Shown: piece after piece, positions 49,875-59,329 of the stretch
Layout: every line of letters starts with the position of its first letter
How positions within the stretch are numbered: the stretch's first letter is position 1
Assembly (NCBI RefSeq): GCF_040096355.1
Contig: NZ_JBBMEX010000013.1
Location: 29,579-93,578 of the forward strand
Length of the DNA: 64,000 nucleotides
Source: Maccoyibacter intestinihominis
Lineage (GTDB): Bacteria; Bacillota; Clostridia; Lachnospirales; Lachnospiraceae
Direction: 5' to 3'
The notes under the pieces: generated by a model
Told to the model about the DNA's origin: nothing
The model's database searches: none
Seen by the model: only the letters and a program-made list of their open reading frames with translations
Made by a program: the position numbers and the translations under genes

Positions 49875-50060
49875 ATGGAGTATTTAACGACTGTGGAATT
49901 ATCAGAAAGATGGAATATCACTTCACGTCGAATAGGTGTTTTATGTGCAGAAGGAAGAATTGAAGGTGCAATAAAAAAAGGAAAAACATGGTTAATTCCT
50001 TCAGATGCAATAAAGCCTGCTGATGGACGATACAAGAAAAATCAGAAAAGTAAGATGTAA
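49875..50060 (+). CDS. Small helix-turn-helix protein, excisionase/MerR-like
   Basis: A 61-residue protein: MEYLTTVELSERWNITSRRIGVLCAEGRIEGAIKKGKTWLIPSDAIKPADGRY. This is the winged-helix pattern of excisionase (HTH_17) proteins that read the DNA-binding domain binding type xxAxxxGVSxRTVxRLxxxGxIPxxKxGxxWxIP. It begins after AAGAGG and lies 60 bases before the helicase-nuclease gene, so it may regulate the type III restriction-modification operon or be left from a mobile element. Confidence 0.78.
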   Translation: MEYLTTVELSERWNITSRRIGVLCAEGRIEGAIKKGKTWLIPSDAIKPADGRYKKNQKSKM

Positions 50061-50120
50061 TACGAAATAGGATTTATAAATATATGAGAATATATAATTA
50101 AATGCAGAGGGGGTACTGAT

Positions 50121-53009
50121 ATGGCATTTGATTTTGGAAACGCAAATGAAGCACAGAGAAGTGCTATTTCAACAACAGATGGTCCGTTGTTGATTATTGC
50201 AGGCCCTGGTACAGGGAAAACATATACATTAGTAAAGAGAATTGTTTATCTTATAATTGAAAAAGATGTGCTTCCTGAGGAAATAATGATTGCTACATTT
50301 ACAGAAAAGGCTGCGAAAGAACTGATTACACGTATCACAAATGAATTGTATGCAATAGGAGTATCCGTAAATCTGAATGAAATGTATATTGGTACTTTTC
50401 ATTCAATTTGTTTGAGAATTCTTAAAGATCATCTTGAATATACAAGGATTAAGAAAAATTATAGGATGCTGGATAATTTTGATCAGCAGTATATGGTGTT
50501 TCAAAAGATTAATAGATTTAGGAACTTGCCTTATTTTGATGTTATATTTGATAAAAAGCAAGGAGCTTGGAGACAAGCTGGAGAAATAGTTAAGTATGTT
50601 AATAATCTTGCTGAAGAATTGGTCGATATTGATGAAATGCAAGGAGACGCAGATGAACATATTGTAGCTGTTGCAAATATTATGAAACAGTACAATACCC
50701 TGATGGAAGATGAGAATTTAATTGATTTTTCAAGTATTCAAACAGAAGCATATAAATTATTGATCGAGGAACCAAGCATATTGGAAGAAATACAGCAGAA
50801 AATTAAGTATGTGATGGTTGATGAATATCAGGATACAAATTACATACAGGAATTACTTGTGTTTTTGATTGCCGGAAAAAATAAAAATATATGTGTTGTG
50901 GGAGACGATGATCAAGGTTTGTATCGTTTTCGAGGAGCAACAATAAGAAATATATTGGAATTTCCAGGCCATTTTGCAGAAGGAGAATGTAAGCAGGTTA
51001 AACTTGTTACAAATTATCGTTCAGAGAGACAAATTATTGATTTTTACAATAAGTGGATGAGCACAACAGATGGTAGAGCATATGATTTTATGTGGAAGAA
51101 TTTTAGGTTTGAGAAGAAGATTGTTCCACCGGAAGGGAAAAAGGCTGCTAAAGTAGGTGTTATTAAATGTTCAGGAAAAGATTTGTTAGATGATTGGTAT
51201 GAACAAGTGTATTCATTTATTACACAATTAAAAAGTAGTGGCGTACTAACTGATTATAATCAGATTGCAGTTCTTTGTAAGTCTGTTAAAGGAGATAAAA
51301 TCATAGGTATGGTTGAATATCTTGAGGAACATGGTATTAAAGTTTATTCACCTCGTTCGGAAATGTTCTTTGAAAGAAAAGAGATAAAGCAGGTAATAGG
51401 GTGCATGATTTTATGTTTCCCAGAGTATATTCGTAAATTACAACAAAGAGATTTTTCGTATGATTTTGAAATTCTCTATAAATATTACGATACTCAATGT
51501 ATAGCTGCTGCAAGAGAGCTTATTTTACAGTATAGAGATACATTGGGTAAATGGATTGCAGAGAAGATGCATAAACACGCTAATCTAAAAAAGGATAATG
51601 CAGATTACGCATTTACAGGATTACTGTATCAGTTATTGCAGTTTGAACCATTTAGTACATACTTAGGGATAGATATGAAATCAGGGGTGATAGATGAAAG
51701 ACCTGCAAGAAACTTATCAATTTTATCTTCAATTTTGGGAAAGTACGAATATCTACATCGGATAGATGTCTTCACGGAAAACAATATTATAGAGTCGGTA
51801 GAACGTTTTTTTAATATGTATTTTCGCTTTCTATTTGATGGAGGAATTACAGAGTATGAAGATGATTCGGAGTATGCTCCGAGTGGGTGCGTTTCATTTA
51901 TGACTATACATCAGTCAAAAGGAATGGAGTTTCCAATAGTGATTGTTGATTCATTAAATGGAACACCGAGAAGTAGTGGAAATTATTTGCTAGAAGAAAT
52001 AGAAAATAAATATTTCCATAGAAAAGTTTTTGAGACGAGGGAAGATATAAAATTTTTTGATTTTTGGCGATTATATTATACGGCATTTTCAAGAGCACAA
52101 AATTTATTGGTACTCTCTTGTTGTGAAAAGAAAGGTCATGGAGCCACACCAAGCAAATATTTTGAAGAGTGCTATGAGAAGCTACCTGCTTATGAAGATG
52201 TAAATCTTTCAGAAATAAAGTTGGAAAAGGTAAAGCCTGTAAATATAAAGGATACATATTCTTTTACTTCTCACATCGCTCTGTATGAGAATTGTGCATT
52301 ACAGTATAAATTTTTTAAAGAACTTGGATTTACGCAGGTAAGAGTAGGTGCAACACTCTTTGGAACATTAGTACACGAGACAATAGAAGACATTCATCGT
52401 GCAGCTATGCGTCATGAAGAACAGACAATAGTGCCGGAAACAATACGAGAGTGGTTTGATACAAATTATATGACATTATCGAAAAGTGAGCATTCTTATT
52501 TAGGACAACCGCAGATAGAAGCTGCGTATAAACAGGTTTTGAGGTATGTTGAGAGAAATCAGAGTGACTGGAGTCGAATTCAAGATGCAGAGGTGGAAGT
52601 AAGTTTAGTAAAGCCTGATTATATATTGCTTGGAAAGGTTGACCTTATCAGGGGCGAAGGTGATACAGTGGAGATTGTTGACTTTAAATCCGAGAAGAAA
52701 CCAGATGTTTTAATTGAAACAGCGGAGATGAATCGTTATAGGAGACAGCTTGAAGTGTATGCTCATCTTATTGAGGAAAAGACAGGCAAAAAGGTAAGTA
52801 AAATGCATTTGTATTATACAGGTGAGGATAATGGTGTACCAACAATAACATTTAATAAGTCAACAGAAATGATTGATAAAACAATAAAAGAATTTGATGA
52901 AGTGGTTGAAAAAATACAACATAAAGATTTTAGTGGCAGAGCTAAAGATAAAAATCTTTGTGCCAACTGTGATATGAGACATTACTGTAGAAGAAAAGGA
53001 GATTGCTAA
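50121..53009 (+). CDS. UvrD/PcrA-type helicase fused to a Cas4/AddB-like iron-sulfur nuclease domain
   Basis: A 962-residue protein. Superfamily 1 helicase motifs: I AGPGTGKT near residue 30, Ia ATFTEKAAKEL, II MVDEYQDTN near 235, III VGDDDQGLYRFRGA, IV NYRSE, V FMTIHQSKGMEFPIVIVDSL near 595 and VI YTAFSRAQ. The C-terminus has a PD-(D/E)xK nuclease with VDFKSEKK near 855, and Cys residues placed as in AddB/Cas4 [4Fe-4S] nucleases: one near 724 (ENCALQYKF) and three in CANCDMRHYC near 947-955. It should unwind and cut DNA ends. It overlaps the Mod gene by one base, forming an operon with a type III system. Confidence 0.85.
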   Translation: MAFDFGNANEAQRSAISTTDGPLLIIAGPGTGKTYTLVKRIVYLIIEKDVLPEEIMIATFTEKAAKELITRITNELYAIGVSVNLNEMYIGTFHSICLRILKDHLEYTRIKKNYRMLDNFDQQYMVFQKINRFRNLPYFDVIFDKKQGAWRQAGEIVKYVNNLAEELVDIDEMQGDADEHIVAVANIMKQYNTLMEDENLIDFSSIQTEAYKLLIEEPSILEEIQQKIKYVMVDEYQDTNYIQELLVFLIAGKNKNICVVGDDDQGLYRFRGATIRNILEFPGHFAEGECKQVKLVTNYRSERQIIDFYNKWMSTTDGRAYDFMWKNFRFEKKIVPPEGKKAAKVGVIKCSGKDLLDDWYEQVYSFITQLKSSGVLTDYNQIAVLCKSVKGDKIIGMVEYLEEHGIKVYSPRSEMFFERKEIKQVIGCMILCFPEYIRKLQQRDFSYDFEILYKYYDTQCIAAARELILQYRDTLGKWIAEKMHKHANLKKDNADYAFTGLLYQLLQFEPFSTYLGIDMKSGVIDERPARNLSILSSILGKYEYLHRIDVFTENNIIESVERFFNMYFRFLFDGGITEYEDDSEYAPSGCVSFMTIHQSKGMEFPIVIVDSLNGTPRSSGNYLLEEIENKYFHRKVFETREDIKFFDFWRLYYTAFSRAQNLLVLSCCEKKGHGATPSKYFEECYEKLPAYEDVNLSEIKLEKVKPVNIKDTYSFTSHIALYENCALQYKFFKELGFTQVRVGATLFGTLVHETIEDIHRAAMRHEEQTIVPETIREWFDTNYMTLSKSEHSYLGQPQIEAAYKQVLRYVERNQSDWSRIQDAEVEVSLVKPDYILLGKVDLIRGEGDTVEIVDFKSEKKPDVLIETAEMNRYRRQLEVYAHLIEEKTGKKVSKMHLYYTGEDNGVPTITFNKSTEMIDKTIKEFDEVVEKIQHKDFSGRAKDKNLCANCDMRHYCRRKGDC

Positions 53010-54886
53010 TGGATGGACAGATTTCATTTATATTTGAACAAAGACAACCAATAAAAGGATATCCGGAGTTACATTGGACGGGGAAAAGGCCTTATACATC
53101 AACACAGTATTATCCTGCACAGCTTAAGGAATCCTATGGAGAGCCTAAGGATGGTTGGATGAATAAGATATTTTGGGGAGATAATCTTCAAGTTATGAGT
53201 CATATGCTTAAAGAGTATCGTGGAAAAATAGATTTAGTTTATATTGATCCTCCATTTGATAGTAAGGCAGATTACAAAAAAACAATTGAAATTAAGAAGA
53301 AAAAGACATTTAGTGATATGTCTGCATTTGAAGAAAAACAGTATTCAGATATATGGACAAATGATGAATATATGCAGTTTATGTATGAGAGACTAATACT
53401 TATTAGGGATTTGCTATGTGAAACAGGAAGTCTTTACTTACATTGCGATTACCATAGAAGTCATTACTTACGCTGCATATTAGATGAAGTATTTGGAAGT
53501 AATAATTTTATTAATGAAATTATATGGAAAAGAAGAGGAGGAGCTCTAAACAATTCAAAATCATTTGGGCAGCTAACAGATACCATTCTTTTATATGGAA
53601 AAACTAGTATGTATAAATTTAAGCAAATTCGAACAAAAGATACACCAGAAACTCAGGAATATATAAAACAACGTTTTGTGTATGATGATGGTGATGGAAG
53701 GTTGTATAGTAGAGATCCAGTAACAAACCCATCATCAACACCAACACCATCATTGATTTATGAATATAAAGGATATCAACCACCGGAAAAAGGATGGGCA
53801 TTTTCTTATGAAACAATGGTTGAATGGGATAACAAAGGTAAATTATATTTTCCGGCGAACAAAAGTCAACGTATAAGAAGAAAGACATTTTTAGATGAAT
53901 ATGAGGGGCAACCGGTTCAAAATTTATGGGGAGATATTTATGTTATTAATTCTCAAGCAAGAGAGGCATTAAATTATCCAACACAAAAACCAGAGGCTTT
54001 GCTTGAAAGAATAATAAATACATCATCTGATGAAGGGGATGTTGTTTTTGATTGTTTTATGGGCTCAGGAACAACACAAGCTGTTGCTATGAAATTAGGA
54101 CGCAGATTTATAGGTGCGGATATTAATTTAGGTGCAATTCAAACTACCACAAAGAGATTGATAACTGCATCAAATGACTTGGATAATACAAAATATACTG
54201 GATTTGAAATTTATAATGTGAATAATTATGATTTTTTTAGAAATCCAGTAGAGGCGAAAGAATTAATTATTGATGCATTAGGTATTCAAAAATTTGATTC
54301 ATCAACAGTATATGATGGAGAATTAGATGGCTGGATGGTTAAAATCATGCCTACAAATCGTATTGCAACAAAGGCTGATTTAGAAGAGCTCAAGGCTAAT
54401 TTACCATATCATACATTTGAAAAGCGCAAGGAAGAAAATCCGAATGGCGTGGTGGAAAAAATTAAGATTATTTGCATGGGACATGAAGCTGATTTGAAGG
54501 CATCGTTGGAACAGGAACTTTCTTCGTATAATTTGGAAATAGAGATAGTTGATATTCTTAGGGATAAGAAAGATTTACAATTTAAGAGAGAAGCAGATGC
54601 CAATGTTGTTAAGGAAAACAATCAGATTATAATAAAAGAATTTTATCCGATGAATCTTTTACAGAAATTAAGTATGCAGAAAGAATCAGTTGAAGATTGG
54701 AGACAGTTGGTAGAATCTATCTATATTGACTGGAATTATGATGGTCAGACAATGAGACCGACAATTTGTGACATTCCGGCAAAAGATGAGTTGGTATCTG
54801 GTATATATGAAATTCCAGATTCAGCAGGTAAAATTAAAATAAAGATAACGGATTTGTTATCTGAATCACTTGAACTGGAGGTATAG
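53009..54886 (+). CDS. Type III restriction-modification DNA methyltransferase (Mod), beta class
   Basis: A 625-residue N6-adenine or N4-cytosine methyltransferase. The catalytic motif IV is DPPFDSKADYKK near residue 80 and the AdoMet motif I is FDCFMGSGTTQAVAMKLGRRFIGADIN near 350; this IV-then-I order is the beta class used by Mod subunits. Target recognition should lie between (about 170-310). The C-terminal 200 residues are an extension not needed for catalysis. The ATG at 53009 shares its first base with the helicase stop (TAATG) and has AAAGGAG upstream; an in-frame TTG at 53003 is less likely. res follows 2 bases later. Confidence 0.9.
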   Translation: MDGQISFIFEQRQPIKGYPELHWTGKRPYTSTQYYPAQLKESYGEPKDGWMNKIFWGDNLQVMSHMLKEYRGKIDLVYIDPPFDSKADYKKTIEIKKKKTFSDMSAFEEKQYSDIWTNDEYMQFMYERLILIRDLLCETGSLYLHCDYHRSHYLRCILDEVFGSNNFINEIIWKRRGGALNNSKSFGQLTDTILLYGKTSMYKFKQIRTKDTPETQEYIKQRFVYDDGDGRLYSRDPVTNPSSTPTPSLIYEYKGYQPPEKGWAFSYETMVEWDNKGKLYFPANKSQRIRRKTFLDEYEGQPVQNLWGDIYVINSQAREALNYPTQKPEALLERIINTSSDEGDVVFDCFMGSGTTQAVAMKLGRRFIGADINLGAIQTTTKRLITASNDLDNTKYTGFEIYNVNNYDFFRNPVEAKELIIDALGIQKFDSSTVYDGELDGWMVKIMPTNRIATKADLEELKANLPYHTFEKRKEENPNGVVEKIKIICMGHEADLKASLEQELSSYNLEIEIVDILRDKKDLQFKREADANVVKENNQIIIKEFYPMNLLQKLSMQKESVEDWRQLVESIYIDWNYDGQTMRPTICDIPAKDELVSGIYEIPDSAGKIKIKITDLLSESLELEV

Positions 54887-54888
54887 AT

Positions 54889-57486
54889 ATGGCAAAAGAA
54901 GTTGGAATGGAATTTGCCTTTTTTGAGTTCCTTCGTTCATTTTATGTAGATAATAGAGGAATTATAAGAAACAGGTATCGTGAAATAACTAAGAAATATC
55001 TGGATTACAATGACAAGGAAAAGAACCCAGACGCATTTTTACGAACCCCACAGTTTGAAGCCTTAGAAATGTATGTGTTTGTAAAAGAATTTATGAATAA
55101 TCAACAGATGTATCAGATGTTTGATGACTGGTCAAAGAGAAATGGTGTTTTTTCAGATAGACGATTCTATGATGAAGCTGGGCAGATGACATTATATGAT
55201 GTTTATTCACCAAAACAGTATCATGATTACTTTTTACAAATAAAGAAATATGCGGAAGATTATCCAAATTATATTTTTGCATTAACTATGGGATTAGGTA
55301 AGACAATTCTCATGGCTACCTGTATTTTTTATGAGTTTCTTCTTGCTTCAAAATGGCCTCGAGATGATAAGTATTGTCATAATGCATTGGTTTTTGCGCC
55401 GGACAAAACAGTATTGCAATCGTTAAAAGAAATAGTAACTTTTGATAAGAGTAAGGTTGTACCTCCGGAATATATTGGTGTATTAGATGCAAATATTAAG
55501 GTGTATTTTCTTGAAGATAGTGGAACCACATTAAATACATTAGATGGTTCCAAGTATAATATAATTATTTCTAATACACAGAAAATTATATTAAAGGCTC
55601 AGCATAAAGAAAAAAGTTCTGTAGACAAGTTGTTTAGTGATCAGGTACCGGGACAATCAGTATTGGATGATGTTCTTGGAATATTACAGGAAATCAGTAA
55701 CAACGACGATTTGATGTCAAATCAACGTTTTGAGAAACTTACCAGGCTTTCACAAATGGGTATTTATGTAGATGAAGCACATCATATGTTTGGAGCAGAC
55801 TTGGAGAAGGCTTTGCACGAAAATGGTAAGGGCACTAGCCTGCGGAATACTATAAATGAATTGTCCAAGAAATTGTCTAAGCATGGAAGTAAAGTGGTTG
55901 CTTGTTATAATTTTACAGGAACACCATACGTCAATAATAAAATTCTTCCGGAAGTTATATATGCTTATGGATTGCAGGCGGCAATTACAAATAATTTCTT
56001 AAAAGATACTAGCGTTATTGGTTATAGTAACGTAAAAAGTAAAGAATTCCTAAAAGCTGTTATTGCCGATTTCTGGGCAAAATATGGTGGAAAAGAATAT
56101 GAGGGATTAGCACCTAAAATGGCTATTTTTGGTGCAGAGATAGCAGAAGTTCGTGATGAAATCAGGCCAGTTGTTGAAGAAGTACTATCTGAATTGGGAA
56201 TACCTCTTGATAAAATTTTAGTTAATGTTGGAGACGAAAAGATTACTAAATCTGAAGACATAAGAGATTTTAACAATCTTGATATAGCTGGAACAGCAGG
56301 CAGTAAGAAGCAGTTTATATTGCTTGTTAATAAAGGTAGAGAGGGATGGAATTGTAGATCATTATTTAGTGTGGCTCTTTTTAGAAGTCCAAAGTCAAAA
56401 GTTTTTGTGCTTCAAGCAACAATGAGATGTTTGAGAAAAATTACAGATGAACAACTAACGGCCACAGTGTATTTGTCAAAAGAGAATATGGATATATTGG
56501 ATGACGAGCTTAAAAAGAATTTTAGAACTAGCATAGAGGAACTTGTAGTTAAGAAGGATAAAAAACGTAAGAAAGTTCCTGTGCGTGTGAAAGAACCACC
56601 TAGAACATTGCGCATGAATAAATTGCATTATAAATATTCTTTGGAAACTAAGCATTATGATAGAGGATTATCGTTTGGTTTAAAAGAAATAGAAACAGAA
56701 AATTATGATGCAACAATGTATGTTAAAGAAGGACTTACAACTTCGTCGGTTGTGCGTGAAAGCAATGTTAACTATATGGTTAGTAAAACAGCGTATACTG
56801 AGATAACGTTGGTGGCAGAAGTAGCAAAATATTTTCCTGATATTAGATGCACAGAAGTTGCTAGGATACTGAGGGAATCAGAAGAAGGAATTGATAAGAT
56901 ACTAGTAGCTGTCAATGAACATAATGATATTATTTATGATAAAATTGTGCCAACCATATTTGAGGCATTATACCGGGTTAACAAAGAGATTGTAAAAGAA
57001 AATGTTGATGTTAAATTACTTAAGAAGCCTAAAGAAGGTGGATATTATGAGTTTAGTGGAAATGAGGATTTGATTATAATGCAGAATTCAGAGGATTCTG
57101 TTGTTGTGAAAAATAAAGACAAGAGTTTTCACGCAGATACCTATGTTTTTGATTCGAAGCCTGAGTTACAATTATTTTTACAGTTGCTTGCAAATGAGCA
57201 CGTAAAAAAAGCTTATTTCACGGGAATGTTTACTGCTGACCAGACAGATTTTTATGTTCCATATATTGATCCGGAATCGAATAGATTAAGGAAGTATTAT
57301 CCAGATTTCTTAGTAAAAATGGACGATGGAAGTTATTTGATTTTGGAAGTAAAAGGTGACAATATGATAGATGATCCAGTAGTAAAGGCGAAAGGAGCAG
57401 CGGCAGAGGAGGTTGCAGTAGAGAGTTCAATGAAATACGAAATGCTTAAAGGAACAGATATTATGGAAGGAAAAGCAAAGATTTAG
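54889..57486 (+). CDS. Type III restriction enzyme Res subunit (DEAD/DEAH helicase-endonuclease)
   Basis: An 865-residue protein. Walker A is a variant, TMGLGKT near residue 132, and motif II is DEAHHMF near 295; FTGTPYVNN is motif III and QATMRCLRK motif VI, all superfamily 2. The C-terminal endonuclease domain has YYPDFLVKMDDGSYLILEVKGDN with PD near 804 and E-x-K near 819. Res needs Mod to recognise DNA and cuts after head-to-head translocation. The gene directly follows mod and ends 80 bases before a DUF2971 gene. Confidence 0.9.
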   Translation: MAKEVGMEFAFFEFLRSFYVDNRGIIRNRYREITKKYLDYNDKEKNPDAFLRTPQFEALEMYVFVKEFMNNQQMYQMFDDWSKRNGVFSDRRFYDEAGQMTLYDVYSPKQYHDYFLQIKKYAEDYPNYIFALTMGLGKTILMATCIFYEFLLASKWPRDDKYCHNALVFAPDKTVLQSLKEIVTFDKSKVVPPEYIGVLDANIKVYFLEDSGTTLNTLDGSKYNIIISNTQKIILKAQHKEKSSVDKLFSDQVPGQSVLDDVLGILQEISNNDDLMSNQRFEKLTRLSQMGIYVDEAHHMFGADLEKALHENGKGTSLRNTINELSKKLSKHGSKVVACYNFTGTPYVNNKILPEVIYAYGLQAAITNNFLKDTSVIGYSNVKSKEFLKAVIADFWAKYGGKEYEGLAPKMAIFGAEIAEVRDEIRPVVEEVLSELGIPLDKILVNVGDEKITKSEDIRDFNNLDIAGTAGSKKQFILLVNKGREGWNCRSLFSVALFRSPKSKVFVLQATMRCLRKITDEQLTATVYLSKENMDILDDELKKNFRTSIEELVVKKDKKRKKVPVRVKEPPRTLRMNKLHYKYSLETKHYDRGLSFGLKEIETENYDATMYVKEGLTTSSVVRESNVNYMVSKTAYTEITLVAEVAKYFPDIRCTEVARILRESEEGIDKILVAVNEHNDIIYDKIVPTIFEALYRVNKEIVKENVDVKLLKKPKEGGYYEFSGNEDLIIMQNSEDSVVVKNKDKSFHADTYVFDSKPELQLFLQLLANEHVKKAYFTGMFTADQTDFYVPYIDPESNRLRKYYPDFLVKMDDGSYLILEVKGDNMIDDPVVKAKGAAAEEVAVESSMKYEMLKGTDIMEGKAKI

Positions 57487-57568
57487 TTAAAACGGGTCTC
57501 ATTCAACCTAAATTTAAAAGAATTTTATGATGGTTGGATGAGACAGATTGTGAAAGGAAACTAAGTGT

Positions 57569-58402
57569 ATGAACAAAGAATGGTTTTCAGATTATAAAGA
57601 GCAGATTTCATTAAATAATATGCAAGAGACAAGAAATGTGATATTAGATAATATTGATAAGACTCAAATGATTTATCGGTATAGCAGAGGTTTGAATAGG
57701 GATTTGCGAAATTTGGAAAATCATCAATTATGGTTAAGTAGTGCATTTAATTTCAACGATCCATATGATTGTTTAGTTACAGTTGATTGCGGATTGAAAG
57801 CCAGTTATCCAAGGAGCCAGAGACAAGAAGCTATGGAAACATATATGAGACAGGAAACTGAAAATAGGAAAACAGAAGCATTGAGAAGTTCATTATTTGT
57901 TGCTTGTTTTTCTGAAGTTAATAATTCATTTCCTATGTGGGGATATTATGCGGCAGATCACAAGGGAATATGTTTAGGATATAACCTTTATGAGCTTGTT
58001 AAGAAATACCAATGTATGCCGGTAATCTATAGTGATAAATTAATATTTTACCGAGAAGAGAGTTCTGAAAGAAACATATTGGCTAATACATTAACCAAGT
58101 CAGATGAGTGGATTCATGAAAAGGAATGGCGGATAGTAATTAAAGATGATATTAATATGGGAAAATCAGGAATAATAAAAGATTTTGTTTTGCCACGAGA
58201 AATATATATTGGATGTAGACAGCAGGAAACAGTTGCTGAGAATAACAATAATCGTATGTTACATAATAAAAAAGAGAATGAGATGTATGCTGATCTAGAT
58301 GAGATACTTCAATGGGCGGAGAATAACTATATTGATGTATATATGCCAATAATAAGTAGAAAAGAATATAAAATGATGGATAGAGCGTTACGATTGATTT
58401 AG
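57569..58402 (+). CDS. DUF2971 protein
   Basis: A 277-residue protein. It shows the DUF2971 pattern: MIYRYSRGLNRDLRNLENHQLWLSSAFNFNDPYDC, then LFVACFSEVNNSFPMWGYYAADHKGICLGYN, then WIHEKEWRIVI and LPREIYIGCR. The family has no settled function but is frequent in defence islands. The start at 57569 follows GAAAGGAAA. The gap of 82 bases to res contains no terminator with a T run, so co-transcription with the restriction operon is possible. It is followed 23 bases later by an FRG-domain gene, a common partner. Confidence 0.78.
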   Translation: MNKEWFSDYKEQISLNNMQETRNVILDNIDKTQMIYRYSRGLNRDLRNLENHQLWLSSAFNFNDPYDCLVTVDCGLKASYPRSQRQEAMETYMRQETENRKTEALRSSLFVACFSEVNNSFPMWGYYAADHKGICLGYNLYELVKKYQCMPVIYSDKLIFYREESSERNILANTLTKSDEWIHEKEWRIVIKDDINMGKSGIIKDFVLPREIYIGCRQQETVAENNNNRMLHNKKENEMYADLDEILQWAENNYIDVYMPIISRKEYKMMDRALRLI

Positions 58403-58425
58403 CAAGTTTTAGCAGAGGTGGCTAT

Positions 58426-59278
58426 ATGTCAGATTTTGAAGAAAAATATGATTATCAGGAAATTATGGTAGAAGATATTTCGCAGATATATCAAATTGCA
58501 AATGATTATAATTCGTTCTATGATTTACCAAGATCAGGTAGAGGTGCCCCAGGTGATGAACGAACTTACTTACAGGAATTTTATAGAGGACAAAGCGATT
58601 CTTCTTGGAAAATCACTCCAAGTATATGCAGAGATACATCTGTGGATGAGAGTATACTGGAATCTGGAGATTTACTATTTGAAGTAATGGCATATAATCA
58701 GCATTATATACATGCTACAAGATTAATTGACTTTACAATGGATATAAATGTAGCATTATTTTTTTGCTTGTTGTGAAAATATTGAAAAAGATGCGGCTAT
58801 ATTTATATGGTCATATTCTCCGTATGATCCTAAATGGACAAGAATAAAGATACAGTGTGAACTTGTTAATGTTAAAAAGCAACGTATAAGTGTAAGTGAA
58901 TATGCAGAAATACTTTTGCAGAAATATCCGGAATTGAAAGACAATTATACTTATAAAAAGGATTTCTATACTGATTTAGTTTCTTATTTGGATCATGGCT
59001 TTATGATTATGCAACCACGCAATCCGTATTTGGAAAATATGAGAATACAAAGACAAAAAGGGTGTTTATATGTTTGTGGTGTGAAATTTGAAACTCCGAT
59101 TGATAAAATGAGAACAAGTGTTAATGCGGGGAATAATATATTGTGCCCGCATGAGCCGGAAGCTCCTAAAGAATTGGACGGAGGTAATTTTTTGGTAAAG
59201 GTGGTCATTCCTGCAAGATTAAAAAATGTGATAATGAAACAATTGGAAGAAAAGGGAATTACAAAAGAAGCTTTGTGA
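58426..59278 (+). pseudogene. FRG-domain gene broken by a frameshift at a T7 run
   Basis: The first frame (58426-58776) encodes the FRG start FYRGQSDSSWKITPSICRD and ATRLIDFTMDINVALFFCLL, then stops. If one T is removed from the seven-T run at 58759-58765 the product continues as ALFFACCENIEKDAAIFIWSYSPYDPKW and on through PRNPYLENMRIQRQKGCLYVCG to 59278, giving one protein of about 283 residues with the complete FRG signature (Phe-Arg-Gly N-terminus, RLIDF and NxRxxxQxGxF-like box). So either the gene is inactive, phase-variable at the run, or a sequencing error is present. Confidence 0.8.
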
Positions 59279-59329
59279 CCCATGTGATGTAAATAGGCAC
59301 TTGTTTAATGTAGAAGGATGGTGAGAACT

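Noticed and set aside
50121..53009. Helicase-nuclease as AddA/AddB of the host recombination machinery
   Set aside because: It is a single polypeptide in one operon with type III Mod and Res, AT-rich, and shorter than AddA; a host AddAB would be a two-gene core locus.
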